From Candidatus Paceibacter sp. (GTDB lineage: Bacteria; Patescibacteriota; Minisyncoccia; UBA6257; JAGOQP01): a DNA stretch of 49,477 bases. A program made the translations under genes and the position numbers. Each line of letters opens with the position of its first letter. The first letter of the stretch is position 1. The DNA lies in NCBI GenBank assembly GCA_020724905.1, contig DYGB01000002.1, positions 93,425 through 142,901 of the forward strand, read 5' to 3'. Positions 19,508-28,213 of this stretch are shown here, piece after piece. A model generated the notes under the pieces. The model did no database searches and was not told the origin of the DNA. It saw nothing but the letters and a program-made list of their open reading frames with translations.

Positions 19508-19861
19508 TTATACAAACTCTATCTGTGAGAGTGCTGCATCATCGCCCTTTCGTATTTTTGATATCTTGATAATACGAGTATATCCACCGTTACGTTCTTT
19601 GTATTGTGGAGCAATATCATAAAACAGTTTTGTTGCTGCATCTTTTGATCCTAATCGAGAGATAAGGAGTCGTAATGCTGCTGTCGTATTCTTTTTTGCC
19701 AACGTTACCAATTTTTCAATTTCAGGTCGAAGTGCTTTTGCACGGGTATCAGTTGTTTCTATTTTCCCATGCGTAACAAGACTTACCATAAGTCCTTTCA
19801 TGAAGGCTTTTCTCTGCCCTCGTTTTCGTCCAAATTTTACTCCTTTTTTCTGATGGTTCAT
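19508..19861 (-). CDS. rplQ: 50S ribosomal protein L17
   Basis: KFGRKRGQRKAFMKGLMVSLVTHGKIETTDTRAKALRPEIEKLVTLAKK. Confidence 0.97.
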   Translation of the reverse strand: MNHQKKGVKFGRKRGQRKAFMKGLMVSLVTHGKIETTDTRAKALRPEIEKLVTLAKKNTTAALRLLISRLGSKDAATKLFYDIAPQYKERNGGYTRIIKISKIRKGDDAALSQIEFV

Positions 19862-19864
19862 ACG

Positions 19865-20623
19865 TTATTTTTTCTTCTTTGTTTCTTTTTCTTCTTTCTT
19901 TTTATCGCTATGTACGATACCAAAGTCATTAATATCTACCTCTGAAACGATACCAAGGTGATCAGCAAGAACATTAGCTGCTTTATGCAATACTCGTGAT
20001 GGAGAAATTGTTCCATCAGTTTTTATGGTCATAGTGAGTTTGTTGTAGTCTGTTCTATCTCCTACACGCATATTCTCAACAACAAAGTTTACATTCTTCA
20101 CAGGGGTAAAGATTGCATCAAGTGCAATTGACCCTACAGGAAGCTTGTCAGTCTTTCTATTTTCAGCTGATGCATATCCCAGTCCTTTCTCAATCGTTAG
20201 CTCCATTTCAAATTCTCCTGTCTTTGTTGTAATTGTTGCAATGTGTTGATCAGTGTTAACAACCTCTACATCTGGGTTCTTTTGAATATCAGCTCCTGTA
20301 ACTGGCCCCTCTCCCTTCTTTTTAATAGTAAGGGTTTGGGCGTCTTGAGCAAAGAAACGAAAACGAAGTTTTTTGATATTCATCATAATATCAACAATGT
20401 CTTCTAATACGTTTGGTGCTGTTGAAAACTCATGCTTTACTCCCTTGATTTTAATCTGTGTTACCGCAGCTCCTGGAAGTGAAGAAAGTAATACACGACG
20501 AAGAGCATTCCCTAGGGTAATACCATATCCTGTGTAGAGATTTACAATCTCAAACGTCCCTTCTGTTTCAGTTTCAGAGACCTTTTTTACCTCAACGTTT
20601 TTACTTAAAAATGTGTATTCCAT
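19865..20623 (-). CDS. rpoA: RNA polymerase subunit alpha, lacking the C-terminal domain
   Basis: NALRRVLLSSLPGAAVTQIKIKGVKHEFST… ends at residue 252 with KKKEEKETKKKK. Confidence 0.96.
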   Translation of the reverse strand: MEYTFLSKNVEVKKVSETETEGTFEIVNLYTGYGITLGNALRRVLLSSLPGAAVTQIKIKGVKHEFSTAPNVLEDIVDIMMNIKKLRFRFFAQDAQTLTIKKKGEGPVTGADIQKNPDVEVVNTDQHIATITTKTGEFEMELTIEKGLGYASAENRKTDKLPVGSIALDAIFTPVKNVNFVVENMRVGDRTDYNKLTMTIKTDGTISPSRVLHKAANVLADHLGIVSEVDINDFGIVHSDKKKEEKETKKKK

Positions 20624-20646
20624 ACAAAGTAGATACTAGTGTGTGA

Positions 20647-21270
20647 CTATCGAGAATAATAGTCGATAACCAAATTAATGTTAAATGGGAACTCAATGTC
20701 TTGAGGGTTGTGTTTCATAGTAATCTCAACCTTTTGAGGGTCGATAGCGAGCCATGCTGCATCATCAGTATTTTTTAAAATATTAGGAAGTTCTCTAAAA
20801 ATATCAAGATTCTTCTTGCTTTCTCGGATACTCACGATATCTCCTTCTCTTACCACATATGATGGAACAGTTACCTTTCTTCCATTTACCATGATGTGTC
20901 CATGAGAGACGAACTGACGTGCCATAATACGAGATGGAGCGAGTCTTCCTCGGTATACAACGTTATCAAGTCGTGTTTCAAGTTGTGTGATAATAGTAGG
21001 GATAATATCACTCTTTGCAGAGAGTGCATTCATAAAGACCTTACGGAGTTGTTTTTCACTGAGTCCATATGACACTTTGATTTTCTGCTTTTCCATTAAC
21101 TGCAGCTTGTATTCAGATACACCTCCTCGTCCACGTTTCTTTCCATGTTCTCCAGGCTTATATGGACGTCGTGTCATTGCAGACTTAGGAGATGAGGAAC
21201 GAAACGGCTTAAGGTCAAGTCGTGTTCCAAGGGATCGTTCTTTTTTTTCTTTTGCTTTGAGAATTCTCAT
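20647..21270 (-). CDS. rpsD: 30S ribosomal protein S4
   Basis: KPFRSSSPKSAMTRRPYKPGEHGKKRGRGGVSEYKLQLMEKQKIKVSYGLSEKQLRK; S4 domain RQFVSHGHIMVNGRKV. Confidence 0.97.
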   Translation of the reverse strand: MRILKAKEKKERSLGTRLDLKPFRSSSPKSAMTRRPYKPGEHGKKRGRGGVSEYKLQLMEKQKIKVSYGLSEKQLRKVFMNALSAKSDIIPTIITQLETRLDNVVYRGRLAPSRIMARQFVSHGHIMVNGRKVTVPSYVVREGDIVSIRESKKNLDIFRELPNILKNTDDAAWLAIDPQKVEITMKHNPQDIEFPFNINLVIDYYSR

Positions 21271-21282
21271 AATAGATAGTGA

Positions 21283-21732
21283 TTATACACGTCGTGTTTT
21301 CTTTGGTCGAGGTCCGTTATGTGGAATTGGTGTTGCATCTTTAATAGCGCTGATCTGAAATCCTTGTGCTCCTGAGAGTGTTCTGATAGCTGAATCTCTT
21401 CCGCTTCCTACACCTTTTACAATAACCTGCAGGTTAAAAGGACCATTCTTCTTTACTTTTTCCAAGATAGCTTCCATAACTTTTGAAGCAGCAAATGGTG
21501 TTGCTTTCTTTGGTCCAGAAAATCCAAGTGATCCTGCTGAAGACCATGCAACAAGGTTCCCCGCAGCATCAGTTACTGATACGAGTGTATTGTTGTAGGT
21601 GGCATTAATATACACCCTCCCCTTTTCAATCTTTCGAGATGATCGCTTTGAAGCTGAGGCAGCAATTTTTTGACTTTGCGCTTCAGCTGAACTCGCAGAC
21701 TCTCCTTTTTGTGCAACTTTTTTCTTTCCCAT
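21283..21732 (-). CDS. rpsK: 30S ribosomal protein S11
   Basis: GRVYINATYNNTLVSVTDAAGNLVAWSSAGSLGFSGPKKATPFAA…PIPHNGPRPKKTRRV. Confidence 0.97.
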   Translation of the reverse strand: MGKKKVAQKGESASSAEAQSQKIAASASKRSSRKIEKGRVYINATYNNTLVSVTDAAGNLVAWSSAGSLGFSGPKKATPFAASKVMEAILEKVKKNGPFNLQVIVKGVGSGRDSAIRTLSGAQGFQISAIKDATPIPHNGPRPKKTRRV

Positions 21733-21735
21733 ATA

Positions 21736-22119
21736 TTATTTCAATTCAACTTTTCGTTTTCCACTTCCTGCTGTCTTTCGAACATTTCCTCGCACTGTAC
21801 GTGAGTTTGTCTTTGTTCTTTGACCATGTACAGGGAGTTTTCGAGAATGTCTCATACCACGGTATGATTCAGTCTCTTTAAGACGAGCAATGTTACTTCT
21901 AATAATCTGTCGTAATTCTCCTTCAATCTTAAAAGTCTTTTCTATATAGTCTTTTATATTATTTACCTCTTCTGGGGTTAAATCTTTTGCTTTCTTTGCA
22001 GGATCAATTTTTATATCAGCAACAAGTTTTTGTGCACGTGTTCTTCCTACACCGTAAAGGTAGGTAAGAGATACATCTATTCTTTTTTCATCAGGAATAC
22101 TGATACCAAATAATCGCAT
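21736..22119 (-). CDS. rpsM: 30S ribosomal protein S13
   Basis: ISIPDEKRIDVSLTYLYGVGRTRAQKL…YRGMRHSRKLPVHGQRTKTNSRTVRG. Confidence 0.97.
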   Translation of the reverse strand: MRLFGISIPDEKRIDVSLTYLYGVGRTRAQKLVADIKIDPAKKAKDLTPEEVNNIKDYIEKTFKIEGELRQIIRSNIARLKETESYRGMRHSRKLPVHGQRTKTNSRTVRGNVRKTAGSGKRKVELK

Positions 22120-22122
22120 ATA

Positions 22123-22236
22123 TTATCCTTGTCGTTGTTTATGTTTAACGTTTTTACAAATAACATAGACGCGTCCTCCTCGACGGACCGTCTTACAGTT
22201 TTTACAAATCTTTTTTACCGATGATCGTACTTTCAT
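22123..22236 (-). CDS. rpmJ: 50S ribosomal protein L36 (37 aa, missed by the ORF track)
   Basis: Translated by hand: [38 protein letters not shown]…C…C…H zinc motif. Confidence 0.95.
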   Translation of the reverse strand: MKVRSSVKKICKNCKTVRRGGRVYVICKNVKHKQRQG

Positions 22237-22239
22237 AAG

Positions 22240-22452
22240 TTATGCTCTTCGAACAATAATACCTCTTTTTTTATCAGGGCTCATTTGCATTTGAACTGTA
22301 TCACCTGGCATCACTTTAATATAGTGTATGCGCATTTTTCCAGAAAGATGTGCAAGCACTTCTTTTCCTTCCACATTAACACGAAACATCGTTGAGGGTA
22401 ATGCCTCAGTAACAGTTCCGGTGGTGAGTTGATCTAATGATTGTTTTGCCAT
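22240..22452 (-). CDS. infA: Translation initiation factor IF-1
   Basis: [59 protein letters not shown]. Confidence 0.95.
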   Translation of the reverse strand: MAKQSLDQLTTGTVTEALPSTMFRVNVEGKEVLAHLSGKMRIHYIKVMPGDTVQMQMSPDKKRGIIVRRA

Positions 22453-22472
22453 GAATAAAAACAACAGGGGTA

Positions 22473-22501
22473 ATGATATGAAATAGTCTAGAAAAAGTCA
22501 A
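22473..22501 (-). promoter_or_regulatory. Promoter for the infA-rpsJ operon
   Basis: Minus strand TTGACT-N17-TATCAT. Confidence 0.65.
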
Positions 22502-22506
22502 GGATT

Positions 22507-23883
22507 TTATTCCACCTCAATATAGATACGAGGATCTCGAGGAGGAGTCTTGGTGACCCAGAATGGCCATAACTGTATATCAACCCTCTGCACTCCCTCA
22601 ATCATTACCAGTGTTTCTTGCATCTGTTCTTTGGCAAGTCCTTCTATCTCTTGCTTTAAGGTGTCAGCATCAAGCTCGTGCCAATAGGTAGTTGTATATA
22701 CCAGTGGAATAGTCATCTTCCCCTCTCCCCATGAAATTGTTGGTGATCCAAAGGTATATTCTGTATCTCTTCGAGTATAGCTCTGAGGAATTTCTTTTTC
22801 TCCTCGTGAGATTAATACAGTATGGACATCTTCTTCTTTAAGGGCAAATGTTCGAATTGTTCCTTCAAGCGCTATTGAAAACTTTCCTCCTTCGTCAACT
22901 GATGTGTGAATCTCTTCATCAATAACTTCAAATTCAAGTGCTTCTTTTGGAATCACAAATTCATTTGGGACACTAATACGAAGTAATGTCTCAGCTTCTT
23001 CTTTGAGCATGGCATGAGCTTTGTCTCGTGCACCTGTCATGTCTTCATCGGTAGGATAGGGAGCAACTCCCTCATACCCTCCTTCCATAGGAGTATATGA
23101 TACACCATAAAATCCTTCAAACTTGTCACTTCCTTTAAATCCTGGAATGGTAAATTTCTCTATAGGGCCAATGTTATACTCCTCCCCTGCTTCATCAGCA
23201 ATAACAGGAACCTGTATACTTGATGGTTCTATTGAACCTCCAGAAATAGATGCTCCAGGAACGGTTACTCGTTCACGTGTTCTAAATATTTTTCCATCAG
23301 GAGTTTCAAATCGTGTTGTCTCTACCAATATTTGTGGAGATGAGCTATACGCATTAACAATTTGTATTGTTCCTTCTGCTTTTCTTTCTACATTTCTCTC
23401 TCCTGTTGCTTGAAATTCAAATGTCTTTACTACATCTTTTGAAAATACCTGTCCTGGGATTTCTGTCTGCGCACGAGCTACTTGAGAGGTATGCGTATTA
23501 ACCGTTATCTCTCCTTCAAATGTGATAGGAATTTTTTCAGTTACTACAGTAATATCAGCACGAGGAAGTGCATAAAAGATTCCTCCTACAACAAGTACGA
23601 TAATGAGTGCCGAAAGAGCTCCAAGAATAATTTTCTTTGTTGAGGTTGTTTGTTTCTCTACTTCATCTTCATGTGCTGCATATTTTTCTCCAAATTCTTC
23701 AAGCACTTCTTTTTCTGTGTCATACACATCATCACCTTCAGAAATATCAAGACGTTCCTGCACATCTTCTAACTCCTCCATCTTGTGTATGAGTGGTTTT
23801 TTCTTTTCTTTGTTTGCGCGAACAATATCAACAACTTTTATTTTTTTCTTCTTAGGCATAGATATATATAGTATACGGTGCAA
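22507..23883 (-). CDS. Baseplate-J-like domain membrane protein
   Basis: One TM (IILGALSALIIVLVVGGIFYALP), then 'KAEGTIQIVNAYSSSPQILVETTRFETPDGKIFRT…VPVIADEAGEEYNIGPIEKFTIPGFKG'. Confidence 0.6.
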   Translation of the reverse strand: MHRILYISMPKKKKIKVVDIVRANKEKKKPLIHKMEELEDVQERLDISEGDDVYDTEKEVLEEFGEKYAAHEDEVEKQTTSTKKIILGALSALIIVLVVGGIFYALPRADITVVTEKIPITFEGEITVNTHTSQVARAQTEIPGQVFSKDVVKTFEFQATGERNVERKAEGTIQIVNAYSSSPQILVETTRFETPDGKIFRTRERVTVPGASISGGSIEPSSIQVPVIADEAGEEYNIGPIEKFTIPGFKGSDKFEGFYGVSYTPMEGGYEGVAPYPTDEDMTGARDKAHAMLKEEAETLLRISVPNEFVIPKEALEFEVIDEEIHTSVDEGGKFSIALEGTIRTFALKEEDVHTVLISRGEKEIPQSYTRRDTEYTFGSPTISWGEGKMTIPLVYTTTYWHELDADTLKQEIEGLAKEQMQETLVMIEGVQRVDIQLWPFWVTKTPPRDPRIYIEVE

Positions 23884-23898
23884 GCGCTAAAAGCTCAA

Positions 23899-25056
23899 CT
23901 AAAACTTTAACGAGTGAGGAAGAAGCCACCGTAAAAACTTCAACATAAGAGCGCTAATACTATTTGTGTAGTGAACACTTCTCTGTATATATGCTTCACG
24001 AAGAAACTCATCTTGATATATCTCTGCTCGTCCCTTCCAAAGTGGTTTATGGTATGAAAGAAGAGATGTTCTAAAGGCTCTCTTTGAAGAGAAATGGGTA
24101 TCAAGTGGACCTGGATCGATATACACCTTCTTTATCTTTGTTGTCTTTTGAAAATTCTTTATCCCCAAATCAAATTCTTCAACTTCTTTTTTGAGGATCT
24201 GTTCTATGTGTCGTTGTGATTTTGAAGAAAGCTCTTTCTTTCCAAGTCGCTCAAGAATGGTACGGAAGGTATCTATATTAATATCAAGATGTGCATGCAA
24301 TACATCGTAGAGATTCTTGTATCCCATATGAATACAATCAAGATGGGTAATACCATCTTTATCTGATTGATACACATCTGTCATGCGTGCTCCAATACGA
24401 ATGTAAAGGAATGGGTCTTTTTCCTTAAGGGAAATATCATGTGCACTTAAAAGTCCCTGTTGCATAAATCCACCAATTGATCCTCGTTTTGGAAGTATAC
24501 GAGATATTTTTGAAAACACAGGTCGAAACAAAAACGTATGAAGAAATGATAAGTGTGTTGGAACCTGAATAGTCTCTTTTGTTAGTGGAAGATTTTTTCC
24601 TCCTTGAGATGCAGCGATAACATGACTCTGTACAAGGAGTGCTTCTAGTTCATTACATCCTTTTGCCTCAACAAATAATTTCTTTTGTTTTTCAATTGAT
24701 GGCCATACATACTGTGAAACAAATGATGACACGTCTTCTTGTTCATTCTTCTGGGTTGGGGTAAAGGGAAGTACTGTTATCTGCGATTGTATATAGGGAA
24801 ATGGGAAAAAGACAATACACTCAAATGGAAATGGGAAAAAAACAGAAGAAAAGAATAGTTTTATTCGTTTTAATGTATCAAATGAGAGTTCATGTACATC
24901 AGGAATATACAGTGATCGTTTAATATGTAAGTGTCCATCTCCTTTAATATGAGCCGTTTTTAAAGAGATTCCCTCATCTCCAAACCATATAAAACAGAGC
25001 CTTTTTTGAGGAATATAGTTCTGTAACTGTTTTTGGAGAAGAGTGCGTATATTCAT
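23899..25056 (-). CDS. Divergent actin-fold (FtsA/PilM-like) protein, tentative
   Basis: 'FLYIRIGARMTDVYQSDKDGITHLDCIHMGYKNLYDVLHAHL' resembles a phosphate-2 plus following segment; order of segments FtsA-like. Confidence 0.4.
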   Translation of the reverse strand: MNIRTLLQKQLQNYIPQKRLCFIWFGDEGISLKTAHIKGDGHLHIKRSLYIPDVHELSFDTLKRIKLFFSSVFFPFPFECIVFFPFPYIQSQITVLPFTPTQKNEQEDVSSFVSQYVWPSIEKQKKLFVEAKGCNELEALLVQSHVIAASQGGKNLPLTKETIQVPTHLSFLHTFLFRPVFSKISRILPKRGSIGGFMQQGLLSAHDISLKEKDPFLYIRIGARMTDVYQSDKDGITHLDCIHMGYKNLYDVLHAHLDINIDTFRTILERLGKKELSSKSQRHIEQILKKEVEEFDLGIKNFQKTTKIKKVYIDPGPLDTHFSSKRAFRTSLLSYHKPLWKGRAEIYQDEFLREAYIQRSVHYTNSISALMLKFLRWLLPHSLKF

Positions 25057-25059
25057 AAG

Positions 25060-26856
25060 TTATGTAAGTATAGCTCGAATGCGCTTTATTCCTCGACCTA
25101 CTGATTCATGTTTTGTGATATGAAATGAACCAATCTCAGATGTTCTTTCTACATGAGGGCCTCCACAGAATTCTTTACTCACAACAGTATCTCCCTGCCC
25201 AATAGTATAGACTGTTACCTCATCGGGATATTGTTCTTTAAAGAAATGGAGTGCTCCGCTTGTAAGGGCATCTTCTTTCTTCATCACCTCTTTTGTCACC
25301 GGAAGATCTTTTTGGATATAGTCCTGTACGAGTGCCTCTACACGTTGAAGTTCTTCTTGGGTAAGTTTCTCTTCTGCACTGAAATCAAATCGAAGTCTTT
25401 TTGCGGTAATATCAGATCCCATTTGTGTGATACTTTCTCCTCGTACTTCTCGAAGCGCTGCTTGAAGAAGATGTGTTGCGGTATGAAATCGAATTACTTT
25501 TGCAAGTTCTTGTTCGTCTTCTGCTTTTAATTCCCCCGTATCAAGAAGTAACCCATGTCCTCCAAATTTCTTTTCTGATCCAGCTCGTGAAATTTCTTGA
25601 TGTTCTTTTTGTGCTTTTTCAAAGTCTTTATATGAAAACTCTTTTTGTTTTTCCTGAGGAACTACACTCTGTATCACATCAAAAGGAACACCAAAGGTTT
25701 CATAGATGTAAAATGCATCATGTGCGGTAATGACATCTTTCTTTTCTATATGTTTTTCAAGTTCTTTTAATCCTTTTGTAATACTTTCTTTAAATCGATC
25801 ATATTCCTCATCCCATATTTGTTGTGTTTGGACAAGAGAAAGTTCTGGATATAAAGGACTATACTGATCGATAATCTGTTGTTGAAGCGTTGTGAAAAGT
25901 TCTTTTTCTAATCCTTCTTGGATAGCAAGTGTAATGAGTTTTCTGAGTAATCGTCTCAATACATATCCTGCCTCTTTATTTGAAGGTAATACACCATCCC
26001 CAATAAGGAAGATGCTTCCTCTCATATGATCAACAAGCATTCGTGTTTGTGTAACAGAAAGATGAGGAGCATCTTTTTGTATCTGTTGTATAGAGGGAAG
26101 AAATGCTGATGTTTCAAAGAATGTAGACTTCCCTTCTACTACAGAGAGGAGTCGCTCAAATCCCATTCCCGTATCAATTCCTGGTGTTTCACTTTTTTCG
26201 AATTCAAGCTGCTCTCCACTCATACGAGCATAGTATTCGTTGAAAACAATATTCCATACTTCAACTCCATCAACATATATCTCTGCTGTTGGTCCACAGG
26301 GTCCCTCTACTCCTGTTGGTCCCCAGAAATTGTCTTCTCTTCCTCCTTCACGAATACGTGATGGATCTATTCCAACAACATCTTTCCATATACGGTATGC
26401 TTCATCATCTCGAGGAATCACATTATCTCCAGAAAATATCGTAACATGTATTCGTGACGGATCTATTCCAAGTTCTTTTGTAATGTATTCATATCCCCAC
26501 ACAATAGCTGATGTTTTGAAATACCCTTCTGTTCCATATGAGGTGGGATCATCACTCCCGAGAGGAGCAAATGAAAAATTCCCCATCATTTCAAAAAAGG
26601 TGAGGTGTGTATCATCTCCTACTTCATCAAAGTCTGTGGTACGGAAACATTTCTGTATTGAAACAACTCGCTGAGAAGAAAAGTCCTTTTTCGCATCACG
26701 AATTTGAGTATAGTATGGTTTAAATTGCTGCATTCCTGCAGTGGTAAGGAGAACACTTTGATCATCTGGGATGAGAGAAGACGAAGGTACGGGTACGTGC
26801 CCTCGTTTTTCAAAAAAAGAAAAAAACTGTTCTCGTAAGGAATAGAAATTATCCAT
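25060..26856 (-). CDS. alaS: Alanyl-tRNA synthetase, short form
   Basis: LREQFFSFFEKRGHVPVPSSSLIP…FFEMMGNFSFAP…EVWNIVFNEY; editing motifs HTATHLL and CGGPHV; ends right after the editing domain. Confidence 0.95.
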   Translation of the reverse strand: MDNFYSLREQFFSFFEKRGHVPVPSSSLIPDDQSVLLTTAGMQQFKPYYTQIRDAKKDFSSQRVVSIQKCFRTTDFDEVGDDTHLTFFEMMGNFSFAPLGSDDPTSYGTEGYFKTSAIVWGYEYITKELGIDPSRIHVTIFSGDNVIPRDDEAYRIWKDVVGIDPSRIREGGREDNFWGPTGVEGPCGPTAEIYVDGVEVWNIVFNEYYARMSGEQLEFEKSETPGIDTGMGFERLLSVVEGKSTFFETSAFLPSIQQIQKDAPHLSVTQTRMLVDHMRGSIFLIGDGVLPSNKEAGYVLRRLLRKLITLAIQEGLEKELFTTLQQQIIDQYSPLYPELSLVQTQQIWDEEYDRFKESITKGLKELEKHIEKKDVITAHDAFYIYETFGVPFDVIQSVVPQEKQKEFSYKDFEKAQKEHQEISRAGSEKKFGGHGLLLDTGELKAEDEQELAKVIRFHTATHLLQAALREVRGESITQMGSDITAKRLRFDFSAEEKLTQEELQRVEALVQDYIQKDLPVTKEVMKKEDALTSGALHFFKEQYPDEVTVYTIGQGDTVVSKEFCGGPHVERTSEIGSFHITKHESVGRGIKRIRAILT

Positions 26857-26861
26857 AAGTA

Positions 26862-28211
26862 TTAGTATTCTTCAAGCGCTTTTGATTTTTCATTCTCTCT
26901 CATTTTTTCAAGTGCTTTTGCTTCAATCTGTCTGATACGCTCTCGTGTCACTCCAAACTTCTGACCCACCTCTTCAAGGGTATGAGTGACTCCATCATGG
27001 AGACCAAAACGAAGTGAGATAATTTCTCTTTCTCGAGGTGTCAGCTCATCCATAATTTCAATAATCTTTTCTCGAAGAAGTGTATGTGATGTTGTTTGAT
27101 CTGGCGTTAACCCTTTATCGTCTTTAATAAACTCTGAGAGCGTTGATTTATCTTCATCATCCCCTACGGGAAGTTCAAGTGAAAGTACTTCTTGGGATAT
27201 CTCTTGAATGTGTCTAACTTTATCAACAGGAATACTCATCTCAATAGCAATTTCTTCAGCAAGAGGATCTCTTCCTAGTTCTTGAGCTAATCGTCTCTTT
27301 ATCTGAGTAAACTTTGAAATGGTCTCAACCATGTGTACAGGAATACGAATAGTACGTGATTGATCAGCAAGAGCACGAGCAATTGCTTGACGAATCCACC
27401 AGGTAGCATAGGTTGAAAACTTAAACCCTCTTCGATAATCAAATTTATCAACAGCACGAGAAAGTCCAATATTCCCCTCTTGGATAAGATCAAGGATACT
27501 CATGTTGTTTGTTCTATTCACATAATGTTTTGCGATAGAGACAACTAAACGAAGGTTTGCTTGAATAAGTCTTTGGCGAGCTTCTTCGTCTCCACTTTCA
27601 GATCGTTTTGCAAGATCTTTTTCTTCTTGTCCTGTTAAAAGAGCTGTTCTTCCTATCGCTTTAAGGTACAGTTGTACCGCATCAGGAAGATCAGAGGTGT
27701 CCATGTGTTTTTCATCTTTCTTTGTGTCTGGTCCTACATCCATTAACTGATCAACTTCAATAACACGAATATTGTGATCTTCAAGTTTCTTATAAATGTC
27801 TTCAAGAAAATCTATATTTTCTTCGATGTGAGGAAACACAGCAAGTACTTCAGTATCGGTAACAAATCCTCTCCCCTTCCCTCTTTTGACTAACTGCATA
27901 ATTCTCTCTTCACCCAGCTCTTCTTTCATCTTCTTTCGAGATGTCTTTACTGTCTTTTTGGTTGCTTTCTTTTTAGGAGTTGTTTTTTTCTGTAAAGATA
28001 CCTTCTTCTTAGGAGCTGGTTTCTTTTTTAGAGTCTTTTTCTTTGTAGACTTTTTTATCACCTTCTTTTTGGAAGGTGATGTTTTCTTTGTTATTTTTTT
28101 TACTCCTACTTTCTTTTTAGAAGAGCGTTTCTGTACGACCTTCTTTTTAGGAATTGTCTTCTTTTTAGGAGTGACTTTCTTTTTTGAAGTCTTTTTCTTT
28201 TGTGTAGCCAT
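26862..28211 (-). CDS. rpoD: Primary sigma factor with ~95-aa Lys-rich N-terminal tail
   Basis: [54 protein letters not shown]; region 4 [19 protein letters not shown]. Confidence 0.97.
   Translation of the reverse strand: MATQKKKTSKKKVTPKKKTIPKKKVVQKRSSKKKVGVKKITKKTSPSKKKVIKKSTKKKTLKKKPAPKKKVSLQKKTTPKKKATKKTVKTSRKKMKEELGEERIMQLVKRGKGRGFVTDTEVLAVFPHIEENIDFLEDIYKKLEDHNIRVIEVDQLMDVGPDTKKDEKHMDTSDLPDAVQLYLKAIGRTALLTGQEEKDLAKRSESGDEEARQRLIQANLRLVVSIAKHYVNRTNNMSILDLIQEGNIGLSRAVDKFDYRRGFKFSTYATWWIRQAIARALADQSRTIRIPVHMVETISKFTQIKRRLAQELGRDPLAEEIAIEMSIPVDKVRHIQEISQEVLSLELPVGDDEDKSTLSEFIKDDKGLTPDQTTSHTLLREKIIEIMDELTPREREIISLRFGLHDGVTHTLEEVGQKFGVTRERIRQIEAKALEKMRENEKSKALEEY
27930..28205 (-). repeat. 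Degenerate low-complexity repeat encoding (K)KKK-x-P/T/S-type tail of RpoD
   Basis: Repeated 'ttctttttaggagt…' units on + strand; protein [25 protein letters not shown]…. Confidence 0.8.
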
Positions 28212-28213
28212 AG

